Shown here: positions 42,411 to 51,963 of the stretch, piece after piece | Numbering within the stretch: the stretch's first letter is position 1 | Layout: every line of letters begins with the position of its first letter | Source of the DNA: Ruegeria lacuscaerulensis | GTDB lineage: Bacteria > Pseudomonadota > Alphaproteobacteria > Rhodobacterales > Rhodobacteraceae | Reading direction: 5' to 3' | Assembly: GCF_013033355.1 (NCBI RefSeq) | Contig: NZ_WQDY01000011.1 | Location: 62,001-126,000 of the forward strand | Length of the DNA stretch: 64,000 bases | The notes under the pieces: generated by a model | The model's database searches: none | The model's input: the letters and a program-made list of their open reading frames with translations, nothing else | What the model was told of the DNA's origin: nothing | Position numbers and translations under genes: made by a program

Positions 42411-45044
42411 TTGTCCACAGTCACGCCGATGATGGCGCAATATCTTGAGATCAAAGAGGCCCATTCAGACGCCCTGCTGTTCTACCGCATGGGCGATTTC
42501 TACGAGATGTTCTTTCAGGACGCCGTCAATGCCGCCGAAGCGCTCGACATCGCCCTGACCAAACGCGGCAAGCATAATGGTGAGGACATCCCTATGTGCG
42601 GCGTGCCGGTGCATTCGGCCGAGGGTTATCTGCTGACGCTGATCCGCAAAGGCTTTCGCGTGGCCGTGTGCGAGCAGATGGAAAGCCCGGCTGAGGCGAA
42701 AAAAAGAGGCTCTAAATCGGTGGTTCGGCGCGATGTTGTGCGTCTGGTAACACCCGGAACGCTGACCGAGGACGCGCTGCTTGAGGCCCGCCGCCACAAC
42801 TTTCTGGCTGCATATGCCGAGGTTCGGGATGAGGCCGCGTTGGCATGGGCTGACATTTCCACCGGGGCGTTTCACGTGATGCCTTTGACATCCGTGCGGC
42901 TCAGCCCCGAACTGGCGCGGCTGGCCCCGTCCGAGTTAATCGTGGGCGACGGCATGGAACAGGCGTTGAACGAGACGGTGCGCGATCTTGGGATTTCATT
43001 GACCCCCATCGGGCGCGCCAGCTTCGACAGCACGGCGGCAGAAAAGCGTATCTGCGGGTTGTTTCACGTGGGCGCTTTGGATGCGTTCGGGTCTTTTGGC
43101 CGCGCCGAAGTGTCCGCCATGGGCGCGCTGATCGACTATCTGGAGATCACGCAAAAGGGCAAATTGCCCCTGCTGCAAACGCCGCTGAAGGAATCCGAGG
43201 ACCGCGTGGTCCAGATCGACGCCGCCACGCGCCGCAATCTGGAACTGACCCGGTCGCTCTCAGGCGGGCGCGCCGGGTCACTGCTGTCGGTGGTTGACCG
43301 CACCGTGACGCCGGGCGGCGCACGTCTGCTGGAACAGCGCCTGTCCAGTCCGTCTCGTAATCTGGACATAATCCATGCCCGGCTTGATGCGGTGAGTTTC
43401 GCTGCTGAGGACAACCTGATCGCCTCGGACCTGCGCGAGGCACTGCGCAAAACCCCCGATCTGGACCGCGCCCTGTCGCGCCTGTCGCTGGACCGTGGCG
43501 GGCCGCGCGATCTGGCTGCCATCCGCAACGGCCTGACCCAGGCCGCCGCGATTGCCGAAATCTGCGAGGCGCAGGATCTGCCCGTTCTGCTCTCGACCGC
43601 GTTGCAGAACCTCGTGGGGTTCGACGATCTGCTGAACCTTCTAGACGAGGCTTTGGTCGCCGAACCGCCCCTTCTGGCCCGCGACGGAGGCTTCATCGCC
43701 CCCGGCTTCGACCCCGAACTCGATGAGGCCCGCACCCTGCGCGACGAAGGCCGATCCGTCATCGCAGGATTCCAACAGAAATACGCAGAGCACACCGGCA
43801 TCACGTCGCTGAAAATCAAGCACAACAACGTGCTGGGCTATTTCATCGAAACCACGGCTACGCACGCCGAGAAAATGCTGAACCCGCCTTTCAGTGAAAC
43901 CTATATCCATCGCCAAACCACCGCCAATCAGGTGCGGTTTACCACGGTGGAACTGTCCGAGATCGAAACCCGCATCCTGAACGCCGGAAATCTGGCGCTT
44001 GAGATCGAAAAGCGGCTCTATCAAAGGCTTTCTGGCGATATCTTGGCCCTTGCTGCCCGCCTCAACCAAGCGGCCCGCGGGCTGGCCGAGCTGGACCTGA
44101 CCACCGCGCTGGCCGATCTGGCGCGGGGTGAAAACTGGTGCCGTCCACAGGTCGACAGCTCGCGCGCGTTCAACGTGCAAGGCGGTCGCCATCCGGTCGT
44201 CGAACACGCGCTGCGCCAGCAATCGGGCGATGCGTTCATCGCCAATGACTGCGATCTGAGCGCCGATCAGGGGGCCGCGATCTGGCTGCTGACGGGCCCC
44301 AACATGGCCGGTAAATCGACCTTCCTGCGCCAGAACGCCCTGATCGCCCTACTGGCGCAAATGGGCAGCTATGTCCCGGCCGAACAGGCCCATGTCGGCG
44401 TGGTCAGCCAGCTATTCAGCCGGGTCGGAGCCTCAGACGATCTAGCCCGTGGGCGTTCGACCTTTATGGTCGAGATGGTCGAAACCGCCGCCATCCTGAA
44501 CCAGGCCGATGACCGGGCGCTGGTTATTCTGGATGAAATCGGGCGCGGCACCGCCACCTATGATGGCCTCTCCATCGCATGGGCCACGCTGGAACATCTG
44601 CACGCCGCCAACCAATGCCGCGCGCTGTTTGCCACCCATTACCACGAACTGACCGCGCTGGCCGGGAAGCTCGAAGGCGTCGACAATGCCACCGTCGCCG
44701 TAAAGGAATGGGAAGGCGAGGTCATCTTCCTGCACGAGGTTCACAAAGGCGCCGCCGACCGATCCTACGGGGTACAGGTCGCGCAGCTGGCCGGGCTGCC
44801 CGCATCCGTGGTCGACCGTGCCCGCGTTGTTCTGGACCAGCTGGAAAAAACCGAACGCGAAGGCGGCAAGCAAAAGGCGTTGATCGACGACCTGCCTCTG
44901 TTCTCAGCCGCGCCGCCACCTCCGCCGCCCGCGCCCAAAGCATCGCCCGTCACGGATATGCTGGACGACATCCTGCCGGACGAGTTGACCCCGCGCGAGG
45001 CGCTGGACCTTATCTACAAACTGAAAGAGGCGGCCAAATCCTGA
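42411..45044 (+). CDS. mutS: DNA mismatch repair protein MutS
   Basis: An 877-residue mismatch-recognition ATPase. The N-terminal mismatch reader FYRMGDFYEMF carries the Phe-x-Glu wedge, and the ATPase has TGPNMAGKSTFLRQ, the VDEIGRGT-type motif VILDEIGRGTATYDG and FATHYHEL. TTG at 42411 is preferred as start because AGGGGG lies 7-8 nt before it; an ATG at 42429 is the alternative. A proline-rich linker (APPPPPPAPK) precedes the C-terminal dimerisation helix. It is convergent with grpE. Confidence 0.97.
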   Translation: MSTVTPMMAQYLEIKEAHSDALLFYRMGDFYEMFFQDAVNAAEALDIALTKRGKHNGEDIPMCGVPVHSAEGYLLTLIRKGFRVAVCEQMESPAEAKKRGSKSVVRRDVVRLVTPGTLTEDALLEARRHNFLAAYAEVRDEAALAWADISTGAFHVMPLTSVRLSPELARLAPSELIVGDGMEQALNETVRDLGISLTPIGRASFDSTAAEKRICGLFHVGALDAFGSFGRAEVSAMGALIDYLEITQKGKLPLLQTPLKESEDRVVQIDAATRRNLELTRSLSGGRAGSLLSVVDRTVTPGGARLLEQRLSSPSRNLDIIHARLDAVSFAAEDNLIASDLREALRKTPDLDRALSRLSLDRGGPRDLAAIRNGLTQAAAIAEICEAQDLPVLLSTALQNLVGFDDLLNLLDEALVAEPPLLARDGGFIAPGFDPELDEARTLRDEGRSVIAGFQQKYAEHTGITSLKIKHNNVLGYFIETTATHAEKMLNPPFSETYIHRQTTANQVRFTTVELSEIETRILNAGNLALEIEKRLYQRLSGDILALAARLNQAARGLAELDLTTALADLARGENWCRPQVDSSRAFNVQGGRHPVVEHALRQQSGDAFIANDCDLSADQGAAIWLLTGPNMAGKSTFLRQNALIALLAQMGSYVPAEQAHVGVVSQLFSRVGASDDLARGRSTFMVEMVETAAILNQADDRALVILDEIGRGTATYDGLSIAWATLEHLHAANQCRALFATHYHELTALAGKLEGVDNATVAVKEWEGEVIFLHEVHKGAADRSYGVQVAQLAGLPASVVDRARVVLDQLEKTEREGGKQKALIDDLPLFSAAPPPPPPAPKASPVTDMLDDILPDELTPREALDLIYKLKEAAKS

Positions 45045-45072
45045 CCGCCCCTTTCCAAGTCTATGTGATCGC

Positions 45073-45636
45073 TTAGCTCGCAGGTGTCGACGACACCCCA
45101 ACCTGCGCCGGGCGCAGCAGGCGGTCATGCAGCATGAACCCTTCGGCTGAGACCTGAATGATGTCGCCCGCGCGCGTTCCCGGCACCGGAGCTTCGAACA
45201 TCGCCTCATGCACATTCGGATCAAATCGATCACCAACCTCGGGGGTGATCACCTCGATCCCGTGTTTCTGGAACACGTTCGTCAGCGCACGCATGGTCAG
45301 CTCAACACCTTCGATCAGACCGGCAGCAACCTCTTTCTGCTCATCGGTCGCGGCCTCAAGCGCGCGTTTCATGTTGTCGTAAACCGGCAGCATGTCACGG
45401 GCCAGTTTGGACCCACCATATTGTTCCGCATCGCGACGCGCCTTGTCGCCCCGCTTGCGCGCGTTTTCGGCATCGGCCAGCGCGCGCATGAACCGGTCTT
45501 TGTACTCGTCACGCTCGGCGCGCAGTTCGTCCAGTTCCAATGCCTCGTCACTGAACTCTGCGATTTCTTCCGCCAGCTCTTCGGCCTCGGCGGCTGCTAT
45601 ATCGTCCAGAAAATCTTCGTTCTTGGGCTCTGCCAT
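45073..45636 (-). CDS. grpE: Nucleotide exchange factor GrpE
   Basis: A 187-residue DnaK exchange factor. An acidic N-terminus leads into a long coiled coil (ELDELRAERDEYKDRFMRAL, ADAENARKR), followed by the beta domain with GDRFDPNVHEAMFEAP and GFMLHDRLLRPAQVGV. It lies 10 nt downstream of hrcA, a conserved pairing. Confidence 0.97.
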   Translation of the reverse strand: MAEPKNEDFLDDIAAAEAEELAEEIAEFSDEALELDELRAERDEYKDRFMRALADAENARKRGDKARRDAEQYGGSKLARDMLPVYDNMKRALEAATDEQKEVAAGLIEGVELTMRALTNVFQKHGIEVITPEVGDRFDPNVHEAMFEAPVPGTRAGDIIQVSAEGFMLHDRLLRPAQVGVSSTPAS

Positions 45637-45646
45637 CTCTTACCCT

Positions 45647-46711
45647 CTAGCTCCGGTCGGAAATCAGCTTGCCGACCAGTTGCGCCGTATAATCCACGAT
45701 CGGCACGATCCGTCCATAGTTCAGTCGCGTAGGTCCAATAACCCCGACCGCACCGATTATCTTTCGATCAGCGTTCATATATGGAGACACCACCAAAGAG
45801 GAACCCGAAAGTGAGAAAAGTTTGTTCTCAGAGCCGATAAAAATGCGCACACCCTCGCCATCTTCAGTCAATTCAAGAAATTCGGCGATGTCACGCTTAC
45901 GCTCCAGATCGTCAAACAGGGTGCGAATGCGATCCAATTCCTCTTCCTGCGCCGGATCATGCAGCAGATTCGCCCGCCCGCGCACAATCAAACGGGCTGA
46001 GTCGCTGCCATCATTGTCCCAGGCCGCGATTCCACTTTCGACCATGTCGCGCGCCAGCACATCAATTTCCTGTTTACGCGCGTCGATCTGAGACAACATC
46101 TGCTTGCGTACTTCGCTGATCGTGCGCCCCTCGATCAACGCATTAAGGAAATTCGCCGCCTCACGCATGGAACTGGGCGTCTGCCCCGGAGGCGGGGTGA
46201 ACAGACGGTTTTCCACGTGCCCGTCCGAAAACACCAGCACCACCAAAGCCCGGTCATGGCCCAGCGAGACGAACTCGATATGCTTGATCTCGGCCTCATG
46301 CTTGGGCGTCAGCACCAGTGATGCGCCTTGTGTCACGTGTGACAGGGCCGATCCCACCCGGTCCAGCATTCCGCCTACATCACCTGCGTTAGAGCCTAAT
46401 GTCTCGTCCAGCTTCTGCCGGTCATCAGCGCCCAGATCGCCGACCTCAAGCAGCCCATCGACAAACATCCGCAGCCCCTGCTGCGTTGGAATCCGCCCCG
46501 CAGACACATGAGGGCTGTCCAACAGGCCCAGAAACTCCAGATCCTGCATCACATTGCGCACCGTCGCGGCGCTGACCTTTTCCGACAGGGTGCGGGTCAG
46601 GGTGCGGCTGCCCACCGGCTCGCCACTTTCCAAATAGCTTTCGACGATCAACCGAAACACCTCGCGCGAGCGGTCGTTCATCTCATTCAGAATTTTACTT
46701 GCTTCGCTCAT
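45647..46711 (-). CDS. hrcA: Heat-inducible transcription repressor HrcA
   Basis: A 354-residue repressor. The N-terminal winged helix has RSREVFRLIVESYLESGEPV, GSRTLTRTL and SAATVRNVMQDLEFLGLL (recognition helix). The C-terminal dimer/GAF-like part includes FIGSENKLFSLSGSSLVVSPY and GAVGVIGPTRLNYGRIVPIV. HrcA usually binds CIRCE elements at groESL; none was seen in this window. AGGGGG precedes the ATG. Confidence 0.96.
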   Translation of the reverse strand: MSEASKILNEMNDRSREVFRLIVESYLESGEPVGSRTLTRTLSEKVSAATVRNVMQDLEFLGLLDSPHVSAGRIPTQQGLRMFVDGLLEVGDLGADDRQKLDETLGSNAGDVGGMLDRVGSALSHVTQGASLVLTPKHEAEIKHIEFVSLGHDRALVVLVFSDGHVENRLFTPPPGQTPSSMREAANFLNALIEGRTISEVRKQMLSQIDARKQEIDVLARDMVESGIAAWDNDGSDSARLIVRGRANLLHDPAQEEELDRIRTLFDDLERKRDIAEFLELTEDGEGVRIFIGSENKLFSLSGSSLVVSPYMNADRKIIGAVGVIGPTRLNYGRIVPIVDYTAQLVGKLISDRS

Positions 46712-46734
46712 CGGCGGCCCCCTGCTGGATCGTC

Positions 46735-46762
46735 ATTAAATCGCAGGTAAATGAAAGGTCAA
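46735..46762 (-). promoter_or_regulatory. Candidate housekeeping promoter of hrcA-grpE
   Basis: On the minus strand TTGACC (46757-46762) and TTTAAT (46735-46740) are separated by 16 nt. Each has one deviation from the sigma-70 consensus. The expected transcript start lies about 15-20 nt before the hrcA ATG. No sigma-32 or CIRCE pattern was found here. Confidence 0.4.
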
Positions 46763-46823
46763 TCGGGGTTGCATCGTAACGCCACGGGGCGGTATCCCAA
46801 AGCCAGCAAACAAAGGAAATTCC

Positions 46824-47537
46824 ATGCGACCCTCAGGACGTAATCTAGACGAAATGCGCGCTGTTTCCATCGAGACAGGTTTCACCAAACATGCCGAAGG
46901 GTCTTGCCTGATCAAGATGGGCGACACCCATGTGCTGTGTACCGCCACAATCGAGGATCGCGTGCCGCCTTTCATCAAAGGCTCGGGCCTGGGTTGGGTA
47001 ACGGCGGAATACGGGATGCTGCCCCGCGCGACCAACACGCGGATGCGGCGTGAGGCGGCCTCAGGCAAGCAAGGCGGTCGCACCGTGGAAATCCAGCGCC
47101 TGATCGGCCGCGCCCTGCGCGCCGGTGTGGACCGGGTTGCCTTGGGAGAACGTCAGATCACAGTCGACTGCGATGTGATCCAAGCCGATGGCGGCACCCG
47201 CTGTTCCTCAATCACCGGCGGTTGGGTGGCGCTGCGTCTGGCGGTGAACAAGCTGATGAAGGCGGGCGATGTGATCAGCGATCCGCTGGTCGATCCGGTG
47301 GCTGCTGTGTCTTGTGGCATCTATGCCGGTCAGCCGGTTCTGGATCTGGACTACCCCGAAGACAGCGAGGCTGGTGTTGACGGCAACTTTATCATGACCG
47401 GTTCGGGCAAACTGATCGAAGTGCAGATGAGCGCCGAAGGCTCGGTCTTCAGCCGCGCGCAGATGGACCAGCTGATGGATCTGGCCGAAAAAGGCGTCGG
47501 CGAATTGGCAGCCGCACAGAAAGCCGCCACCGCATGA
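46824..47537 (+). CDS. rph: Ribonuclease PH
   Basis: A 237-residue phosphorolytic exoribonuclease that trims tRNA 3' ends. It has the N-terminal [42 protein letters not shown] and the catalytic [25 protein letters not shown] precedes the ATG. It is divergent from hrcA and overlaps rdgB by 4 nt, a conserved order in alphaproteobacteria. Confidence 0.97.
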   Translation: MRPSGRNLDEMRAVSIETGFTKHAEGSCLIKMGDTHVLCTATIEDRVPPFIKGSGLGWVTAEYGMLPRATNTRMRREAASGKQGGRTVEIQRLIGRALRAGVDRVALGERQITVDCDVIQADGGTRCSSITGGWVALRLAVNKLMKAGDVISDPLVDPVAAVSCGIYAGQPVLDLDYPEDSEAGVDGNFIMTGSGKLIEVQMSAEGSVFSRAQMDQLMDLAEKGVGELAAAQKAATA

Positions 47538-48148
47538 CCCGCAAGTTCGACAGCGACAGGCTGCTGTTTGCCACGCATAACAAAGGCAAGCTTGAGGAGA
47601 TGGCGCATCTGCTTGAGCCCTTTGGTGTGACCGTGATCGGTGCGGGCGACATGAACCTGCCCGAACCGGAAGAGACCGAGGATACCTTCGTCGGAAACGC
47701 CCGGATCAAGGCGCATGCCGCCGCGCAAGCAACCGGCCTGCCTGCCCTGTCGGACGATTCTGGGATCACCATCGACGCGCTGAACGGCGCACCCGGCGTC
47801 TACACTGCCGATTGGGCCGAAACCGGCAATGGCCGGGATTTCCTGATGGCGATGACCCGCGCGCATAATGAGTTGGAAGCCAAAAACGCCCCCCACCCGC
47901 GTACCGCGCAGTTCCGCAGCACGCTGGTTCTGGCCTGGCCCGACGGTCATGACGAAGTGTTCGAGGGCATCGCCCCCGGCCATCTGGTCTGGCCCATTCG
48001 TGGCGAAGGCGGGTTCGGATATGACCCGATGTTTGTCCCCGACGGCTATGACATTACTTTTGCCGAAATGGATCGCTGGGAAAAGAACAAGATCAGCCAT
48101 CGCGGCCACGCGGTGGAGATGTTCGTGAAGGGCTGCTTTGGCGGATGA
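47534..48148 (+). CDS. rdgB: XTP/dITP diphosphatase (RdgB/HAM1)
   Basis: A 204-residue house-cleaning pyrophosphatase that removes non-canonical purine triphosphates. It shows [57 protein letters not shown] and [10 protein letters not shown]. The ATG overlaps the rph stop; the 3' end overlaps hemW by 11 nt. Confidence 0.97.
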   Translation: MTRKFDSDRLLFATHNKGKLEEMAHLLEPFGVTVIGAGDMNLPEPEETEDTFVGNARIKAHAAAQATGLPALSDDSGITIDALNGAPGVYTADWAETGNGRDFLMAMTRAHNELEAKNAPHPRTAQFRSTLVLAWPDGHDEVFEGIAPGHLVWPIRGEGGFGYDPMFVPDGYDITFAEMDRWEKNKISHRGHAVEMFVKGCFGG

Positions 48149-49292
48149 TTGGCGCAACGGGGGCTTTGGCCTGTATGTGCATTGGCCCTTTTGCGAGGCC
48201 AAATGCCCCTATTGTGATTTCAACAGCCATGTTTCCCGTAATATTGATCAAAAACAATGGCTTGAGGCATATTTAGCTGAACTGCGCCGCTCGGCCATCG
48301 AAACGCCTGATCGCGTGTTGAACACGATCTTCTTCGGCGGTGGTACCCCGTCCCTGATGGACCCCGATACTGTCGCCGCCGTGATTGACGAGGCCCGCTC
48401 CCTGTGGCGCCCCGCCAATGACATGGAAATCACGCTTGAGGCCAATCCCGGCTCGGTCGAGGCTGGGCGCTTCGCTGCCTATCGTGATGCCGGCGTGAAC
48501 CGGATCTCGATGGGGGTACAAGCGCTGAACGATGAAGATCTGCGTCGTCTGGGCCGTATCCACACAGTGGCCGAAGCACGCGCCGCCTTTGATATCGCCC
48601 GGAATTGCTTTGACCGCGTCAGTTTCGACCTGATCTATGCCCGCCAGCATCAAACGTTGGACGATTGGCGCGCGGAACTAACCGAAGCCCTGTCGATGGC
48701 CGTTGATCATCTGTCACTGTACCAACTGACGATCGAGGAAGGCACCGCTTTTGGCGACCGTTACGCGGTGGGCAAACTGCGCGGCCTGCCCGAGGATGAC
48801 CACGCCGCTGACATGTACCTCGCCACGCAGGAGATTTGTGAGGCCCACAGCCTGCCCGCCTATGAGGTCTCGAACCATGCCCGACCGGGGTCAGAGTCGC
48901 AACACAATCTGATTTACTGGCGTTATGGCGATTATGTCGGCATCGGCCCCGGAGCACACGGACGAGTAACCGCAAACGGAACAAAATGGGCCACCGAAAC
49001 ATACCTATCCCCGAATGCTTGGCTGAAAGCTGCATCTGCGGGATCGGGTGAGAAGGAACGAGCTGCCTTAACTTTACAAGATCAGGCAAGTGAATACCTT
49101 ATGATGGGTATTAGGATTTACGAAGGGCTAGATATTGATCGATTTGGTGCCCTGTCCAAGCAACCTCTGCCACAAGAAAAACTGCAACATCTCTGCGAAC
49201 TTGGGATGATCGAACTGCATGATAACCGGCTTCGCGCAACCAAAGATGGACGCGCAGTTCTAGACGCCGTCATTCGAGAATTGTTGGGGTAA
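48138..49292 (+). CDS. hemW: Radical SAM protein HemW (heme chaperone, formerly HemN-like)
   Basis: A 384-residue radical SAM protein with the cluster motif C19-x-x-x-C23-x-x-C26 in HWPFCEAKCPYCDFNSH, then FFGGGTPSLM, RISMGVQALND, FDLIYARQHQT, and the C-terminal HemW domain (MMGIRIYEGLDI, GMIELHDNRLRAT). The extra cysteine and N-terminal extension of true HemN are absent, so HemW is preferred. It probably starts with TTG at 48138 within rdgB. Confidence 0.93.
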   Translation: MADDWRNGGFGLYVHWPFCEAKCPYCDFNSHVSRNIDQKQWLEAYLAELRRSAIETPDRVLNTIFFGGGTPSLMDPDTVAAVIDEARSLWRPANDMEITLEANPGSVEAGRFAAYRDAGVNRISMGVQALNDEDLRRLGRIHTVAEARAAFDIARNCFDRVSFDLIYARQHQTLDDWRAELTEALSMAVDHLSLYQLTIEEGTAFGDRYAVGKLRGLPEDDHAADMYLATQEICEAHSLPAYEVSNHARPGSESQHNLIYWRYGDYVGIGPGAHGRVTANGTKWATETYLSPNAWLKAASAGSGEKERAALTLQDQASEYLMMGIRIYEGLDIDRFGALSKQPLPQEKLQHLCELGMIELHDNRLRATKDGRAVLDAVIRELLG

Positions 49293-49293
49293 C

Positions 49294-49647
49294 ATGCAGT
49301 ATCTCTGGGCAGCTTTGGGTTTGATTTGCGTTGCGCTTGCCGTGATCGGCATTGTGCTGCCCCTTCTGCCCACGGTGCCGTTCCTATTATTGGCGGCGTT
49401 CTTCTTCGCGCGTTCTTCTTCACGCCTGCACCACTGGCTAATCGCGCATCGTACGTTTGGGCCATTGATCCAGGATTGGCAGAGCTCTGGTTCCATTCGA
49501 CCCGCAGCAAAAAAAGCGGCCACCGTGTCGATCGCTGCCGTATTTGGAATTTCTGTTCTGATCGCGGTGCCTATCTACGTCTTGGCAATTCAAGCCGTCG
49601 TTCTTGGCGGTGTGCTAACTTTTATCTGGACCCGGCCTAACGGCTAA
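49294..49647 (+). CDS. DUF454 (YbaN-like) inner membrane protein
   Basis: A 117-residue protein with two pairs of hydrophobic segments. LIC/VALAVIGIVLPLLPTVPFLLLAAFFFARSS is the DUF454 hallmark. The function of the family is not known. It begins 1 nt after hemW and overlaps the convergent parB by 11 nt. Confidence 0.88.
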   Translation: MQYLWAALGLICVALAVIGIVLPLLPTVPFLLLAAFFFARSSSRLHHWLIAHRTFGPLIQDWQSSGSIRPAAKKAATVSIAAVFGISVLIAVPIYVLAIQAVVLGGVLTFIWTRPNG

Positions 49648-50533
49648 GTTTGGCACACAGATCGTCCAACTGATCCAGATTCTCATATGTCAAGACAACC
49701 TGTCCCGTCTCGGTTCCGGCTTTATGATTGATGACAACCTTCATTGCGAGAATTGCAGACAGGTCTTTTTCAAGCGCGCGCGTATCGGCGTCTTTGCCCG
49801 CGTCCAAATTCCGTGATCGAGGTGCAGATTTTTCAGCCTCGGGTTGGTGCTGCTTTTTCACCAAAGCCTCAGTCGCACGCACCGAAAGACCATCTCGAAT
49901 GACGGTTTTGGCCAGATCGGTCGGGTTTTCAGCCGTCACCAAAGCCCGCGCATGTCCGCCAGAAAGCTTCCCCTCAACGACGAAATGCTGAACGTCCATT
50001 GGCAAAGACAAAAGTCTCAAAAGATTCGCTATATGACTGCGGCTTTTACCCAGTGCTTCGGCGAGTTTCTCCTGTGTATGACCAAAGCGATCCATAAGCT
50101 GTTTGTAGCCCGCCGCCTCTTCTACTGCGTTTAAGTCGGCGCGCTGGATGTTTTCGATAATAGCGACTTCCAGGACCTCAGTGTCGTCGAAATCCCGGAC
50201 GATCACCGGTATATTGTGCAATTGCGCCATCTGAGCAGCGCGCCATCGCCGTTCGCCCGCGACGATTTCATAGTCCCCTTCAGAGATCTCGCGTACGATC
50301 AGCGGCTGAATGATGCCCTTTTCTTTGACAGAAGCCGCAAGTTCATCCAGTTGCTCGCGCGAGAATGTTCTGCGTGGCTGATTAGGATTCGCGTGCAGTT
50401 TTTCGATTGGTACCGTCATGTCCGGACGACGCGGTTCGGATACAGAGCGACCTTCGGGTTCTTGCGTCACATCAGCCATCAAAGCGGACAATCCGCGGCC
50501 CAAACCTCGGGGTTTTGCTTTCTTTGCGGCCAC
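49637..50533 (-). CDS. parB: Chromosome partitioning protein ParB
   Basis: A 298-residue CTPase/DNA-binding protein that loads and spreads at parS. It has the N-terminal RGLGRGLSALM, IEKLHANPNQPRRTF, IIQPLIVRE, AGERRWRAAQ and ENIQRADLNAVEEA boxes, then a helix-turn-helix LAEALGKSRSHIANLLRLL and a C-terminal dimer domain. It starts with GTG behind a strong AAGGAGGG. It lies 20 nt downstream of parA. Two perfect parS sites are 1.4 and 3.3 kb upstream. Confidence 0.97.
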   Translation of the reverse strand: MAAKKAKPRGLGRGLSALMADVTQEPEGRSVSEPRRPDMTVPIEKLHANPNQPRRTFSREQLDELAASVKEKGIIQPLIVREISEGDYEIVAGERRWRAAQMAQLHNIPVIVRDFDDTEVLEVAIIENIQRADLNAVEEAAGYKQLMDRFGHTQEKLAEALGKSRSHIANLLRLLSLPMDVQHFVVEGKLSGGHARALVTAENPTDLAKTVIRDGLSVRATEALVKKQHQPEAEKSAPRSRNLDAGKDADTRALEKDLSAILAMKVVINHKAGTETGQVVLTYENLDQLDDLCAKLSR

Positions 50534-50552
50534 GTGACCCTCCTTTTACCGC

Positions 50553-51356
50553 TTATGCAGCGGCTTTTTTGTTTTTATGAATGACTTCCCGTGCCAAATG
50601 ACGGTATGCCATCGCCCCTAAAGAGCCGGAGTCATATTGCAATACAGGCAACGCATAAGACGGAGCCTCACTCACCCGAACATTTCTAGGTATCTTGGTT
50701 TTAAATACCATCTCACCCAGATTGTCACGCGCGTCCTTTTCGACCTGCCGGGACAAGTTGTTGCGGTTGTCATACATGGTCAACACAACACCTTCGATTC
50801 TGAGGTCGGGATTCGCCGTTTGTCGTACCTCTCGGATCGTCAACATCAGTTGTGATAAACCTTCCAAGGCAAAGAACTCGCTTTGCAAAGGAACAAGGAC
50901 AGAATGCGAAGCCACCATAGCATTCACAGTCAGCAAGTTCAGTGACGGTGGGCAGTCGATCAGCACAAAATCAAATTCAAACTTGTCGATCGCCGTTTGT
51001 CGCAACGCGTCGTGCAACAGATAGCTGCGCTTCTCGTTTGAAATAAGCTCAATATCCGCCGAACTCAGATCCACTGTGGCCGGAATGACGTAGAGTCCGC
51101 CAATTTCTGTCTCTTGGATAACTGCCTCTAGCGGAGCGTCGTCCAGAATAAGGTCGTAAGTTGTCCAATCCCGGTCTTCAACACCAAGCCCGGTTGAGGC
51201 GTTGCCTTGGGGATCCAGATCGACAACCAGGACATTACACCCAGCTTCGGCTAGTCCCGCTGCGAGGTTGATCGCAGTTGTTGTCTTCCCTACCCCACCT
51301 TTTTGATTGGCAACCGCAATAATTCTGGGGCCGGTGGGGCGAGACAGGTCAACCAC
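50553..51356 (-). CDS. parA: Chromosome partitioning ATPase ParA (Soj)
   Basis: A 267-residue deviant Walker ATPase that moves ParB-parS complexes. It has ANQKGGVGKTTTAINLAA, VVDLDPQGNASTGLG and FVLIDCPPSLNLLT. It starts with GTG after AAAGGAG; this start region overlaps the rsmG stop by 8 nt and also contains the half-palindrome GTTTCACGTG. Confidence 0.98.
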   Translation of the reverse strand: MVDLSRPTGPRIIAVANQKGGVGKTTTAINLAAGLAEAGCNVLVVDLDPQGNASTGLGVEDRDWTTYDLILDDAPLEAVIQETEIGGLYVIPATVDLSSADIELISNEKRSYLLHDALRQTAIDKFEFDFVLIDCPPSLNLLTVNAMVASHSVLVPLQSEFFALEGLSQLMLTIREVRQTANPDLRIEGVVLTMYDNRNNLSRQVEKDARDNLGEMVFKTKIPRNVRVSEAPSYALPVLQYDSGSLGAMAYRHLAREVIHKNKKAAA

Positions 51357-51963
51357 GTGAAACTCCTTTGAACTTAAGGATAACGGCTTGGGGTTCTGTT
51401 AAACTTGTAATCGGGTCGGCTTGGAAATTCCATTCTTCCCGAGCGTCGTCCAATTCTTTTTTCCAGTTTGCGCCTTTCGGCAACAACGCCACACCGGACT
51501 CGCTTAAATGCCTGTCACAATAGGATAAAAGCGTCTTCAGATCCGCTAGTGCACGGGCTGACAAGACTTGCGCATTCAATGGGCCAACTGTTTCAATTCG
51601 CTTAGATATGATCTTACAATTGGCACCACATTCGCGCGCAACATTCCTTAGAAACGCCGATTTCCTTTGATCGCTTTCGACAAAAGTAAACTCTGCATTT
51701 GGGTTCTCTTCTGCCGCCATCAAAGCGCAGACCATACCTGGAAAACCTCCTCCGCTACCCAAGTCAGCCCAGTTGTCGAATGTATCTGCACACCGATAAA
51801 CCTGAACCGAGTCCTTGATGTGCCGAACCCAAATTTCATTAAGACTGTTGCGAGAGACAAGATTTATTTTGGGATTCCAGCGATTTACCAAGTCAACGTA
51901 TGTCGTCAGCCGTTCCAATGTTTCACGTGAAACATCCAGACCTTCGAAAATCGCCCCGATCAT
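51349..51963 (-). CDS. rsmG: 16S rRNA (guanine527-N7)-methyltransferase RsmG (GidB)
   Basis: A 204-residue SAM methyltransferase with [18 protein letters not shown], the SAM loop [26 protein letters not shown] and [11 protein letters not shown]. Codons 10-15 (DVSRET) are encoded by a perfect parS site. The ATG overlaps the mnmG stop (ATGA). Confidence 0.97.
   Translation of the reverse strand: MIGAIFEGLDVSRETLERLTTYVDLVNRWNPKINLVSRNSLNEIWVRHIKDSVQVYRCADTFDNWADLGSGGGFPGMVCALMAAEENPNAEFTFVESDQRKSAFLRNVARECGANCKIISKRIETVGPLNAQVLSARALADLKTLLSYCDRHLSESGVALLPKGANWKKELDDAREEWNFQADPITSLTEPQAVILKFKGVSRG
51919..51934. promoter_or_regulatory. parS site within rsmG
   Basis: The 16-bp palindrome TGTTTCACGTGAAACA is a perfect match to the chromosomal ParB-binding consensus. 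It lies inside the 5' part of rsmG, about 1.4 kb upstream of parB in the same gene block. Confidence 0.93.

Noticed and set aside
43060..43075. Half parS (TGTTTCACGTG) in mutS, and another at 42866
   Set aside because: Only the left half matches; the right halves have four to five mismatches, expected by chance with CACGTG-rich coding sequence.
51346..51362. Half parS at the rsmG-parA junction
   Set aside because: GTTTCACGTG matches but the other arm does not; it mostly overlaps the parA ribosome site and GTG start.
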